Shown: positions 35,274 to 43,428 of the stretch, in pieces
Layout: every line of letters begins with the position of its first letter
How positions within the stretch are numbered: the first letter of the stretch is position 1
Assembly: GCA_937901125.1 (NCBI GenBank)
Contig: CALCGT010000044.1
Span: 1 to 54,293, forward strand
Length of the DNA: 54,293 bases
From: an uncultured Clostridia bacterium
Lineage (GTDB): Bacteria > Bacillota > Clostridia > Lachnospirales > Anaerotignaceae
Direction: 5' to 3'
Notes under the pieces: model-generated
Seen by the model: only the letters and a program-made list of their open reading frames with translations
Told to the model about the DNA's origin: nothing
Databases searched by the model: none
Translations under genes and position numbers: made by a program

Positions 35274-36136
35274 TTCCAATCCTCCCTTCTGTCCAAAGCC
35301 ACAGGGGTAAGGCAAAGAATCAGATAGACTAGCTGCAGGCTGACCGTCAGTCCTGTCAGCCCTGCGCCCTGTATGTTGGGAAAATATCTCCATTTCAGAC
35401 CGCCCAGAAACGCCCCGCAGCCAATATAAAATCCACAAAACAGGAGCCACAGCAAAGCAATCTTATCCCTTTCCTCAAAACGATAGATGGAAAAGGCCGT
35501 TTTCCCCGGCAGACCATATCCCCTGCTTTTCATGCTGTCTGCCGTTTCGATGGCATTTTCCAAAGCCCAGGTCACCATGATGGAAAAAATCGTCACCGTA
35601 TGCCGCATACGGGAAAGGAGGCGCCCATTGGAAATATCCCTGCCCACACATTTTTGCGCTTCCCGCACCACATGGAACTGCGTTTTAAATCTCGGTACAA
35701 ACCGTAGCGTCATGCTCAGAAGCAACGACAGCGCAGGAAGGATACGCCCAAAAAGATAAACGAACTTATCAGAGGTCATCACTTCCGTGTAGCAGGAAAA
35801 CCATAGGATGACCGCTGCCAGCATCCCCCCTGCGGCAATGCCATAGGCAATGCTTTCCAGCGTCAGAGGGTTGCCTGAAGGCAGATAGGTCAGTATGGTC
35901 ATGCCTTCATGGTTGAAAGCAGGGTTCAAAATTGCCGCCATGAGCATCATCGGCAGCAGATACAGCAAAGAGCCCCTCTTCCACCCTTTCAGATAGATGC
36001 TGTAGCCCAATGCCCCCGCCAATGAAATGCAAAGGCTCACAGGATGCATGAAAATCATCGTGCCCCCCAGCACCAGTGCAAAAAACAAAAAATTGACCAA
36101 AGGATGATAGCCGGAAAAAGCATCTCTATTCTGCAT
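35246..36136 (-). CDS. ecfT: ECF transporter transmembrane subunit EcfT (CbiQ family)
   Basis: A 296-aa membrane protein with about six helices that couples the ATPases to the S component. The C-terminal cytoplasmic helices carry the ADSMKSRGYGLPGK motif, matching the conserved A-R-G coupling motif. The ATG at 36136 is preferred because GAGGAGG lies 8 bases before it; a GTG at 36145 is inside that site. It begins 13 bases after the DUF4430 lipoprotein gene and overlaps the ATPase/S fusion gene by 28 bases, indicating strict co-expression. Confidence 0.9.
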   Translation of the reverse strand: MQNRDAFSGYHPLVNFLFFALVLGGTMIFMHPVSLCISLAGALGYSIYLKGWKRGSLLYLLPMMLMAAILNPAFNHEGMTILTYLPSGNPLTLESIAYGIAAGGMLAAVILWFSCYTEVMTSDKFVYLFGRILPALSLLLSMTLRFVPRFKTQFHVVREAQKCVGRDISNGRLLSRMRHTVTIFSIMVTWALENAIETADSMKSRGYGLPGKTAFSIYRFEERDKIALLWLLFCGFYIGCGAFLGGLKWRYFPNIQGAGLTGLTVSLQLVYLILCLTPVALDRREDWKWKHLKYEI

Positions 36137-36149
36137 CCCGCTCACCTCC

Positions 36150-36848
36150 TCATTCTTTTCCTGCGTTATTTCCAGCAGAAGTTCCTCCGCCTACATCGTT
36201 CCCCAGATCACAGGTATAGACCCATTCGATAGTATCTCCGTCCTGCAGCTGATAACGGGAACATCCATAATTGGGGAACCAGCCGTTTACCTGATACATC
36301 CAGCCGGAAAGATCCCCCGCATCAAATTCGTAAAGATTATGTATCCCTTCGATATAGGCACTGTTATAAAGAGGCGTATCCATAAATTCCAAATGGATCT
36401 TCTGCTGCTTGCAGACCCTCTGCAATACCTGAAACACATTCTCCCCTTCATAAAAGGTCACTTCCATTGGCTGCAAAACCCAGCCATCGGAAGGAACCAG
36501 CTCCACCTTATCGGGGTCTAACAGTTCCTTGTTGCTCAAAAGGGTTGCGCAGGAAATGGAGATGGTACAATGATACGCCTCATCGCTGACCTCTGCCGTC
36601 TGGGGTTCTATGGGCTTAGGCTTACCCGCAGGAATGGGGTCGGTCTGGTAGGCATCGACCTTCTCTGCCGCTTCCTCCTCTTGTGCCATATTTTCTGTCG
36701 TTTCTTCTTCCGTTGAGGATGTTTCTTCTGTTTGTTCAATCGCAGTATCCTCTGCCGGTTCCGCTGTTTCCTTGCCGCATCCAGCAAAAAGCAACAATCC
36801 ACCCACCATACAAAACAGTAAAATGGCTTTCCAAACTTTCTTTTTCAT
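36150..36848 (-). CDS. DUF4430 (transcobalamin beta-domain-like) lipoprotein
   Basis: A 232-aa exported protein. The lipoprotein signal ends LLLFAGCGK (Cys about residue 24). A long Glu/Thr-rich linker (about 25-90) follows, then an immunoglobulin/DUF4430-like domain to the C-terminus. Key features are VTFYEGENVFQVLQRVCKQ, DLSGWMYQVNGWFPN and LQDGDTIEWVYTCDLG; the last two are the DUF4430 hallmarks shared with the C-terminal domain of transcobalamin. ATG 36848 has AAGGAG. Placed directly before ecfT, it probably delivers substrate to the S component at the outer membrane face. Corrinoid binding is inferred from fold and riboswitch control. Confidence 0.85.
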   Translation of the reverse strand: MKKKVWKAILLFCMVGGLLLFAGCGKETAEPAEDTAIEQTEETSSTEEETTENMAQEEEAAEKVDAYQTDPIPAGKPKPIEPQTAEVSDEAYHCTISISCATLLSNKELLDPDKVELVPSDGWVLQPMEVTFYEGENVFQVLQRVCKQQKIHLEFMDTPLYNSAYIEGIHNLYEFDAGDLSGWMYQVNGWFPNYGCSRYQLQDGDTIEWVYTCDLGNDVGGGTSAGNNAGKE

Positions 36849-36858
36849 ATTTTTCTCC

Positions 36859-38472
36859 TTACAGCAGATTCGCCTGTTGCAACAGACTGCAGACCATCTG
36901 AGCAATCTCGCTTCGGGTGATATTCCGCCCAGGTTCGATATTCCAGTCATTTCGATCCAAAATATTATTACTGTAGCAGAAAGCCACGCTTTCCCTTGCC
37001 CATTTTCCAACAGAGGGATAATCTTCAAACTGGGTCAGCATATTTTGGATGGCATATTCCTCCATCTCCGTATCCATGCCGCAGAGCTTTGCCGCCCGTG
37101 CCACCATAGAAGCCGCTTCTTGTCGGGTAATGGTCCCATTGGGGTCAAAGGTAGTTTCTGTTTTTCCGCTGACAAGCCCATGGGCATAGGCAGTTCCCAC
37201 TGGGCTCCAATACCATTCGCCTTTTTTCACATCGTTGAATCGATCCACCGATTGCATCGGCAACCCCAGCGCCCGTACCATGATAGAAGCAAACTGGGCA
37301 CGGGTCATGGTCTCATCGGGCGAAAAGCGATCCTCTCCCATACCGCTGATGATACCACGGGAAGCCAAAGCCTCGATGGCGTTCTGGGCAGGGTGCCCCT
37401 GAATATCTGCAAAGGTCTTGCCTTCCACTGTTACTTCCGTTTTTCCCAGTTCGCTATTCTTTTCCATTTCTTTTCCATCTGCTATAGAAAGAGTCACATC
37501 CGCCATCCGATACAGGCTGTTTTTTCCGGACATGACTCTTTGTGCTGCTACCATACCATAGAATCCCTGTTCCGTTGCCATCTGGTTGCCTTCCGCAGAA
37601 CCCGTATGGCTGAAGCTACCGTTGGGATTCCAATAGCCCATCAGAGCGTCCAGCAGTGTATTTCCATTTTTCACAAATCGTCCATCCGTCAGTTCGATGC
37701 CCAATTCTCCCAAAGCCACGATGACCTGCACCACACTTTCGGAAGTATCCGTATCATAGTTGGAAAAACCGCCCGTCCCATCCTGCATTCGGCTCAGACA
37801 GGTCAATGCCTGTTCTACCGCCTTTTTGACAGCCGGCTGTTCCGTATAATGGGACAAAGCCTGCAGCACCATCCCCGTCACATCCGAATCGGCACTGCCC
37901 TCGTCAGAAAGGTTCCATCCGCCGTCTGCCAGCTGTCTGGAAAGGATCTCATCCACATACATCTGTCTGGTCGCCTGTGTTTTTGCATCCGGATTCATAG
38001 GCATTTCATACTTTCCGCTATCCAATGCGATCAATGCCCAGACGGGTCCATTGATGCCCTGCCAGGTCACTTTTTCAAAATCCGCCAGAGGCTTCAGCAA
38101 ATCATATCTGCCTACATGGGAAGGGTCTGCGCCAATAGCAGTCAAGGCCAAAACCACACGGCTATACTCCGTATACTTCTTTGCATGGAGCACACCTTTT
38201 TTCTTTGCTACCGTTTCCACTACGGTTTCATAATAGGTTTCAAAATATTTTTCGGGCACATCCCCGCCACTGCGGGCCAGCCCAATGACTGCCCATTCCC
38301 CACCGATAGAACTTACCTGGGGCGCAGCAACCGTTTTCTGTAAATATGCCGCACTGGTATGGATGGCTTTTTGCAACTCTTTGCTGTCCGCAGCAAAGAC
38401 AGGTATGGACAATCCAAAAGTCAGCACCAACGCCAGCAGCACAGACAGCCCACGTTTCATTTTTCTCATCAT
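36859..38472 (-). CDS. SLH-anchored alpha/alpha-barrel protein, intrinsic-factor-like alpha domain
   Basis: A 537-aa surface protein with a signal peptide ending VFAAD. An all-helical repeat domain (about 30-320) resembles the alpha6/alpha6 barrels of terpene cyclases and of intrinsic factor or transcobalamin. Repeated motifs are ILSRQLADGGWNL, MQDGTGGFSNYDTDTSESVVQVIVAL and a YWNPNGSFSH turn. Three SLH modules (about 350-537) follow, with FSPDETMTRAQFASIMVRAL and FDPNGTITRQEAASMVARA. No DUF4430 domain is present. It starts at 38472 after AAAGGAG, 21 bases after the larger intrinsic-factor-like gene and 10 bases before the DUF4430 lipoprotein gene. It may pair with that lipoprotein to form a two-part binding site; this is hypothesis. 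Confidence 0.82.
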   Translation of the reverse strand: MMRKMKRGLSVLLALVLTFGLSIPVFAADSKELQKAIHTSAAYLQKTVAAPQVSSIGGEWAVIGLARSGGDVPEKYFETYYETVVETVAKKKGVLHAKKYTEYSRVVLALTAIGADPSHVGRYDLLKPLADFEKVTWQGINGPVWALIALDSGKYEMPMNPDAKTQATRQMYVDEILSRQLADGGWNLSDEGSADSDVTGMVLQALSHYTEQPAVKKAVEQALTCLSRMQDGTGGFSNYDTDTSESVVQVIVALGELGIELTDGRFVKNGNTLLDALMGYWNPNGSFSHTGSAEGNQMATEQGFYGMVAAQRVMSGKNSLYRMADVTLSIADGKEMEKNSELGKTEVTVEGKTFADIQGHPAQNAIEALASRGIISGMGEDRFSPDETMTRAQFASIMVRALGLPMQSVDRFNDVKKGEWYWSPVGTAYAHGLVSGKTETTFDPNGTITRQEAASMVARAAKLCGMDTEMEEYAIQNMLTQFEDYPSVGKWARESVAFCYSNNILDRNDWNIEPGRNITRSEIAQMVCSLLQQANLL

Positions 38473-38493
38473 ATTTCTCCTTTTATCAGAAAC

Positions 38494-41334
38494 TTATTTT
38501 CCAAAAGCACGATACAGGAACGTCGCGATCTGACCTCGCTGACAGGATGCATCGGGGCTGAACATACCCTCTCCCGTACCGAAGGTGATACCATTTTCCG
38601 CTGCCCAAAGGACTGCATCGTGATAATAGGCTGTTTCAGGCACATCCCCAAAGGAATCTTTGCCGGAAGGGGCAGGGCTGCCCCATGCTCTCCAAAGGAA
38701 TGTAACCGCCTGGGCACGGGTGACTATCATTTCAGGGCTGAAGGAGATCCCATCTGTCCCCTTTGCAATATCATTTTCCATTGCCCACAAAACCGCATCA
38801 GAATAATAGCTTTCTTCCGCCACGTCCATATAAGGCACTGTCTTTGTTTCAGGGGCAGGGCTGCCTGCCATACGCCACAGGAATGTCACCAGCTGCCCGC
38901 GGGAGCATGTCCATTCAGGGCCAAAGGTATCTTCTGTTACACCAGAGGTGATTCCCTTTGCCACAGCCCACTGTACGGCATCATAATAATAGCTTTCTTC
39001 TGCCACATCCGCAAAATGCATCTCTACGGATTCATCTTCTGCGGCTTCTGCCATAAGGACAGCATACGCTTCTTCTGCCGCTAAAAGAGCATCGTAATTT
39101 TCCACTAGTTTCTTCTGCTCCACTGCCAGCTTATCATAGGCTTCTCTGGCTGCTTTGATGGCTTCACCGCTGTCCTTTGTAATGGTACCGATCTGATTGA
39201 TCAGGTCATTCACCTTATCTGCAGCCTCCTGTTTTTTTTCTTCTATGTCTTTTCTATAGCCTTTGCCTGCAGCAGAGTCCTTTGTCCAGTCCTCTGTATA
39301 ATACCAGAGGATACTGTCGCCATCCTCAATTTTATAGGATGTCAGCCCCACGTTGGGCAGTTCTCCGTTCACCTTATAAAGCCAGCCGGCGTTTTCCCCC
39401 AGTGTAAATTCCCCCAAAGTTTTCCCCTTATAGGTCATAGAACTTACATAGCCGCTTTCGGCACCTTCCTGGGTGATTCCGCTGCCCTCCAGAGCTTTTA
39501 CAAAGGCGTGGTATACTGTTGCGCCTTCATCGACTGTAACATATTTGTTTTTCATCCAATAACCAACGTCAGGTCGGATGGTAACATCTACGGTAATATC
39601 GTCATTTTCCTCGGGTGGATTGCTTGGCTTTGTTCCGCTTCCGCTGCCTGTGGCACGCCCCGGCGTAAGAGAACCACTGTTATGGCTGAAATCGTAGATG
39701 TTGAAAGCCTTGCCGGTTTCCATCATCTGCTTTGCCGCCAGAAGAGCACGGAAAGCCTGCTCCGTTGCATATGCATTGATCGAAGCATTATCATTATATC
39801 CAAAGCCGCTGTTATCTGTAAGGGCAAAACTCAAAAGGGCATCTAACGCACTTACACCGTCTTTGATAAAACGGGCGTCTGTATCAGGATTGACACCTGC
39901 AGCACATAGGCCCATCACTGCCATGGCCGCAACATTTGCGTCCGGGCCATAGCCGTCATCAAATCTTCCATCTGGTTCCTGCGCCCCACACAAATATGCG
40001 ACCGCATTTTCTATGGCTTCCTCTATTTTCTCATCGGTTCCCTGATAAAAAGAAAGACCAGCGATCACATTGGAAGTGCTTTGTACACTGCCCCATTCAT
40101 CCCAGCTTCCGTCTTCCCCTTGGTTTTCCAAAACAGCTTCTATTAAATCCTGCTCCGATTCTTCCGTACCGTTGTAGCTATTCTGGTTGTATGCTGCCAT
40201 AATATAAGGCGCATACCATACGCTGGAAGAGTGGCTCACGCTATTTAAGCCCTCCACTGCACTGATAGGCTCATTGCTGTTTACCATATAAAGTTTTTCC
40301 GCATCTATCCCCAGGGCTGTCAGGCAAATGATAGCCTTACTATAGGTTATATCATCAGCATGCCCTTCCCCAAGGGAAGCGATGGTCTTGTCAATGTATT
40401 CCTTTTTTGTCTTTTCCCCTGTTTTATACTGGCTGTCAGGAAATAAATCCTCATAGGCAGCCATTTCCATGATGTTCCATTCATAATAACTATCCACATA
40501 GGATGCCGCAATATGATGCAGCAGAGCATTTATTTTTTCTTCTTTTTCTCTGTCAATATTGGGATTTTCAGGGTCTATGGGTTTTTCCGATTCCCCCGGA
40601 TTTTCTGAACCGCCGGATGTTTCACTGTCCCCTACTGTAACCTCACAGACAGGTGGAACAAGGTTCCAATCCTCTTTGATTGCAGAAACAATATATGTTC
40701 CTTCTGCATCAAAAGAAATTGTAACCTTGCCTTCCGAATTGGTTACAACTTCATTTCCCTCATCATCGGTAATCGTTTTTCCGTCTACTGTAACGGCAGC
40801 TCCCTCTAAAACATAGGTTGACGGCCAATCATTATAAGACAATATTAAATCAACTTCAGCACCTGTTTCCTCCGGCTTTACCCTTGTCTCACTTTTGTCA
40901 AAAAAGCTATACACATCGCTCCAGGTTTCACTATCTTTATAAACAAAGGCAACTACATGATCACCATTTTTCACAGTGTCCCCGAGGCTCCATGCAGATG
41001 CATCATTTACATAATATCCGAAAGCGCCGCTTTCATCGCCCCACAGCTTCTTTAAACTAAGACCATATTCGCTTGCGTAGGAACTGTATCCGCTTGCGCC
41101 TTCATCATAAAAAGCCTTATGGGTTGCATATAGGGTATCGTCAATATCAAAACTCCCATTTTCGTTTTGATCGACCACCGTAATCGCTTTGTGGGCAATT
41201 TCCAATTCCCCTTGATTGGCGATGGTCACATATGCAGTAATACTGTCGTTTTCTTCTGCCAATGCCGTCATTGGCAGCATCCCCAACACCATGACCAGCA
41301 TCAGGAACCATGAAAAAATTCGTTTCTTCATCAT
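38494..41334 (-). CDS. SLH-anchored intrinsic-factor-like protein: alpha/alpha barrel plus DUF4430
   Basis: A 946-aa surface protein. After a signal peptide (to about TALAEE) comes an N-terminal DUF4430-like domain (about 30-150) with an EF-hand-like loop DQNENGSFDIDD and FGYYVNDASAWSLGDTVKNGD, then an Ig-like domain (about 165-235) and a Pro/Glu linker. An alpha/alpha barrel follows (about 260-560; VLENQGEDGSWDEWG, LCGAQEPDGRFDDGYG, SGFGYNDNASINAYATEQAF). Next is a second DUF4430 domain (about 590-690; GWLYKVNGELPNVG, IEDGDSILWYYTEDW), a helical stalk and three SLH modules (about 775-946). Barrel followed by DUF4430 is the order in human intrinsic factor and transcobalamin. ATG 41334 has GAGGAGG. 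First gene behind the cobalamin riboswitch, so corrinoid capture at the cell surface is the likely role. Confidence 0.86.
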   Translation of the reverse strand: MMKKRIFSWFLMLVMVLGMLPMTALAEENDSITAYVTIANQGELEIAHKAITVVDQNENGSFDIDDTLYATHKAFYDEGASGYSSYASEYGLSLKKLWGDESGAFGYYVNDASAWSLGDTVKNGDHVVAFVYKDSETWSDVYSFFDKSETRVKPEETGAEVDLILSYNDWPSTYVLEGAAVTVDGKTITDDEGNEVVTNSEGKVTISFDAEGTYIVSAIKEDWNLVPPVCEVTVGDSETSGGSENPGESEKPIDPENPNIDREKEEKINALLHHIAASYVDSYYEWNIMEMAAYEDLFPDSQYKTGEKTKKEYIDKTIASLGEGHADDITYSKAIICLTALGIDAEKLYMVNSNEPISAVEGLNSVSHSSSVWYAPYIMAAYNQNSYNGTEESEQDLIEAVLENQGEDGSWDEWGSVQSTSNVIAGLSFYQGTDEKIEEAIENAVAYLCGAQEPDGRFDDGYGPDANVAAMAVMGLCAAGVNPDTDARFIKDGVSALDALLSFALTDNSGFGYNDNASINAYATEQAFRALLAAKQMMETGKAFNIYDFSHNSGSLTPGRATGSGSGTKPSNPPEENDDITVDVTIRPDVGYWMKNKYVTVDEGATVYHAFVKALEGSGITQEGAESGYVSSMTYKGKTLGEFTLGENAGWLYKVNGELPNVGLTSYKIEDGDSILWYYTEDWTKDSAAGKGYRKDIEEKKQEAADKVNDLINQIGTITKDSGEAIKAAREAYDKLAVEQKKLVENYDALLAAEEAYAVLMAEAAEDESVEMHFADVAEESYYYDAVQWAVAKGITSGVTEDTFGPEWTCSRGQLVTFLWRMAGSPAPETKTVPYMDVAEESYYSDAVLWAMENDIAKGTDGISFSPEMIVTRAQAVTFLWRAWGSPAPSGKDSFGDVPETAYYHDAVLWAAENGITFGTGEGMFSPDASCQRGQIATFLYRAFGK

Positions 41335-41390
41335 GTACGCCTCCTCTTTGATGAGATGATAAAAAACTGCTCCTGCATTTCACCGGCCAA

Positions 41391-41419
41391 AAGAAAAGGC
41401 GGGCATAAAAACACCCGCC
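41391..41419 (-). terminator. Second terminator of the riboswitch leader
   Basis: GGCGGGTG / TGCCCGCC stem (two G-U pairs) followed by TTTTCTTTT on the minus strand, 57 bases before the intrinsic-factor-like gene. Confidence 0.8.
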
Positions 41420-41427
41420 TTCGCAGC

Positions 41428-41453
41428 AAAAAAGCGGCTGAAAAAGCCGCTTT
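41428..41453 (-). terminator. First terminator of the riboswitch leader
   Basis: AAAGCGGC / GCCGCTTT perfect 8-bp stem followed by T6, 9 bases upstream of the second terminator. Together they form a tandem expression platform. Confidence 0.8.
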
Positions 41454-41499
41454 CATGGTATGCACAAAAGACCAAATACTCTCGTATTCGGTTCGCACT

Positions 41500-41725
41500 T
41501 GTTTGTAGGTCTTCTGACTCATATGTTCAGGCGGCTGCCTGCCAGCGTCCATCCTTCGCCTTCTCAGCCTTTCGCCAATGACCTGCTTTCGCAGAAAAAG
41601 GATGCACTCCATACTTACAGCACAATGCAGAAAAAAGCCCTGCACCGTGTTCAGGTTTTTCACCTGATTCCCTTGTTCAGCCGAACAAGATTGCGTGTCT
41701 CGCCCCCAAAGGGGAAAGGTCGCGC
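41500..41725 (-). ncRNA. Cobalamin riboswitch aptamer
   Basis: Read on the minus strand, the conserved blocks appear in order: CTTGTTC/GAACAAG stem, then GGGAATCAGGTGAAAAACCTG (the GGGAA...GGUG-AA core), CTGTAAGTATGGAGTGC, a GGCGAAAGGCTGAGAAGGCGAAGG-type segment, and finally GAGTCAGAAGACCT, the B12 box (41506-41521). It lies between a strong promoter and two terminators in front of the DUF4430/ECF operon, so adenosylcobalamin or another corrinoid should switch the operon off. Aptamer ends are approximate. Confidence 0.9.
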
Positions 41726-41766
41726 AATTGCCACAAAAATCGGAGCGATATAAAATTTACCCTTTA

Positions 41767-41795
41767 AACATATTCTAAAATGTCCAGCTTGTCAA
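41767..41795 (-). promoter_or_regulatory. Promoter of the riboswitch-controlled operon
   Basis: Minus strand TTGACA (41790-41795), 17-base spacer, TATGTT (41767-41772). Predicted transcription start about 41760, just before the aptamer. Confidence 0.78.
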
Positions 41796-41831
41796 TCTCC
41801 TTTCCCAACTTTTACCGTTCTTTCTTCCCAT

Positions 41832-41880
41832 AAAAAAGCAGACCTACGGTCATTTTCCATAGATCTGCTTTTGATTTTTT
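41832..41880. terminator. Terminator-like hairpin, T-rich on both strands
   Basis: AAAAGCAGACCTA / TAGATCTGCTTTT, one internal mismatch, with a T run after either arm. It closes the accessory region on the minus strand before the riboswitch promoter. Confidence 0.7.
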
Positions 41881-42106
41881 GAAATATCAGAGGCTACGCC
41901 TTATCCAAAGGGATGCTCTTTCTGAAATTTCTCTAAAGCCTCTTTCCAGATGGAAGGTCGCCATATTAGCCAAAGATTCAAATATCTTCAGCTATGCTTC
42001 ACTTCATCCTGCCCGACGATCATATGGCAAAGATACTAGTAGGCTCTTGTTTTTCCGGATCAATGATCTCCGAGATTCCTCTCTCTTCTTTATCATGGGT
42101 GATGGC

Positions 42107-42447
42107 CTATTCTCCATACTCCACATATCCACGCAGAAAATCATATTCATAGAGAGAAAGACATCGCTGGTATTTATTTCTCCGCTCCAATTCACCGGCA
42201 TCCTCCAACAGCTCCAGAAAGCGCAGACAATCTCCATTAAACCGTTGAGCAAATCTGTCATTGATGATCGCCGCATCAAGTCCCTGATTTTTAGTATGCC
42301 GCTCCCAGCACGTAATAACTCAACCGTAAACTGTAGAAGTTCTCCAATCTTTATACCGACGCCGCATATCGTTTTTATCAAAAAATATGTCCGTTCCTGT
42401 TTGAGCCTTTTTGCCGCATACAAAAGGCTTAAATATTCGCTTCTCAT
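42107..42447 (-). pseudogene. Relic of a tyrosine recombinase joined to a second gene fragment
   Basis: From about 42447 to 42300 the minus strand reads EYLSLLYAAKRLKQERTYF, ICGVGIKIGELLQFTVELLRAG, which matches the start of the catalytic domain of phage/ICE integrases, including the Gly-hxxh-S/G-E-L segment, though the usual catalytic Arg position reads Lys (GIKIGEL). After about 42295 the integrase frame loses similarity. A different frame (QGLDAAIINDRF to DFLRGYVEYGE, stop at 42107) looks like the C-terminus of another protein I cannot name. No intact reading frame covers both. This marks an old integration event. No clear att site is visible; sequence to 41881 and around 42480 shows nothing more. 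Confidence 0.5.
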
Positions 42448-42495
42448 CAGTTCACAATTATGTTTTGATTGCAATTTTCTCAGTCTCTCTCCATC

Positions 42496-43329
42496 TTAAT
42501 CATTATTTTTCACCGCCGCTACAATAAATCTAGCGTCCTTGGCATAATCGCTGCAAGTTGACAAAATTATAATCTGTTCACCATATTCTGGAACAACTCC
42601 CGTATCATAGCAGGCATTTTCTGTCAGCCATTCTATCAGCCTATCAAACTCATTTTCCGTTAAATTTCCCGAATAGTTATAATACCGAACCCCCATCTCA
42701 TTTTGTGCCAAAATATCACACTTTACAGTAGCAAACACCTCATATTCCCGTTGCTCATAAGGTGTATCGAATGAAAAAAATTTGTTTTTTCTCCAAAAAT
42801 TTTCCTCAATATAATTGTCGAGAGTGCCAAACATGGTATCATTTTTCATGTTATGTCCATATATAATCAAACAGTCTGTGTCCACCGCACCATCCTTCCC
42901 GATAAATGGAGTTCCGCTTTTAGAGCTTGTACCGTCAAAGGCTCTGTAAAGGTAATATTCTGGTTCACCAGGGGTATACATAACCGGATAATTTATTGGG
43001 GTATTTGGAATTTTAAGCCATCCTGCAAAATCATTGTTCTGTTCATACAATACTGAATATCCTTTCAGCTTGTTTTCATCCCTTTCTGCTACGGTTTCTG
43101 CTTTTGTCTGCTCTGCCACAAAAAGCAGTTCATCAAAAGCAGACTGTTCTTTTTGACTGTCATGATATGCCTGTATGGCCATAATTGCAGATCCAGCAAA
43201 TACCAGAAAAAGAAAAACCTTCAAAACATAAAATGTCTTTCTGATTTTCCGCTTTCGCTTTGATCTTCGCAATCTCACGCGGCGGCCATAAACTTCCTCG
43301 CTAATTCTCCTTTTATGCCAATTCTCCAT
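42496..43329 (-). CDS. srtB: Class B sortase
   Basis: Membrane transpeptidase that attaches substrate proteins to peptidoglycan. The 277-aa product has a basic N-terminus, one hydrophobic anchor (about residues 31-49) and the class B catalytic core. The catalytic His lies in IIYGHNMKNDTMF, the catalytic Cys in IILSTCSDY, and the Arg in DARFIVAA. ATG 43329 follows AAAGGA; the frame reaches 43395 without a good site. It lies directly after the adhesin gene, separated by a strong hairpin, so the adhesin is its likely substrate. Confidence 0.92.
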   Translation of the reverse strand: MENWHKRRISEEVYGRRVRLRRSKRKRKIRKTFYVLKVFLFLVFAGSAIMAIQAYHDSQKEQSAFDELLFVAEQTKAETVAERDENKLKGYSVLYEQNNDFAGWLKIPNTPINYPVMYTPGEPEYYLYRAFDGTSSKSGTPFIGKDGAVDTDCLIIYGHNMKNDTMFGTLDNYIEENFWRKNKFFSFDTPYEQREYEVFATVKCDILAQNEMGVRYYNYSGNLTENEFDRLIEWLTENACYDTGVVPEYGEQIIILSTCSDYAKDARFIVAAVKNND

Positions 43330-43342
43330 AAAAAATCCTTTC

Positions 43343-43400
43343 AAAAAAAGCAGAATGTAAAATGGGCTGGACCTAACCGCCCAGCCCATTTCCATTCTGC
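43343..43400 (-). terminator. Large hairpin terminator between adhesin and sortase genes
   Basis: Two stacked stems, GCAGAATG / CATTCTGC and ATGGGCTGG / CCAGCCCAT, with T7 following on the minus strand. Leaky termination would give more adhesin than sortase. Confidence 0.8.
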
Positions 43401-43428
43401 CGCATTCTGCTTTGCCAATTATGATTAT

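Noticed and set aside
41879..42499. 206-codon open frame on the plus strand
   Set aside because: No ribosome-binding site, low-complexity composition, and it lies antisense to recognisable integrase fragments.
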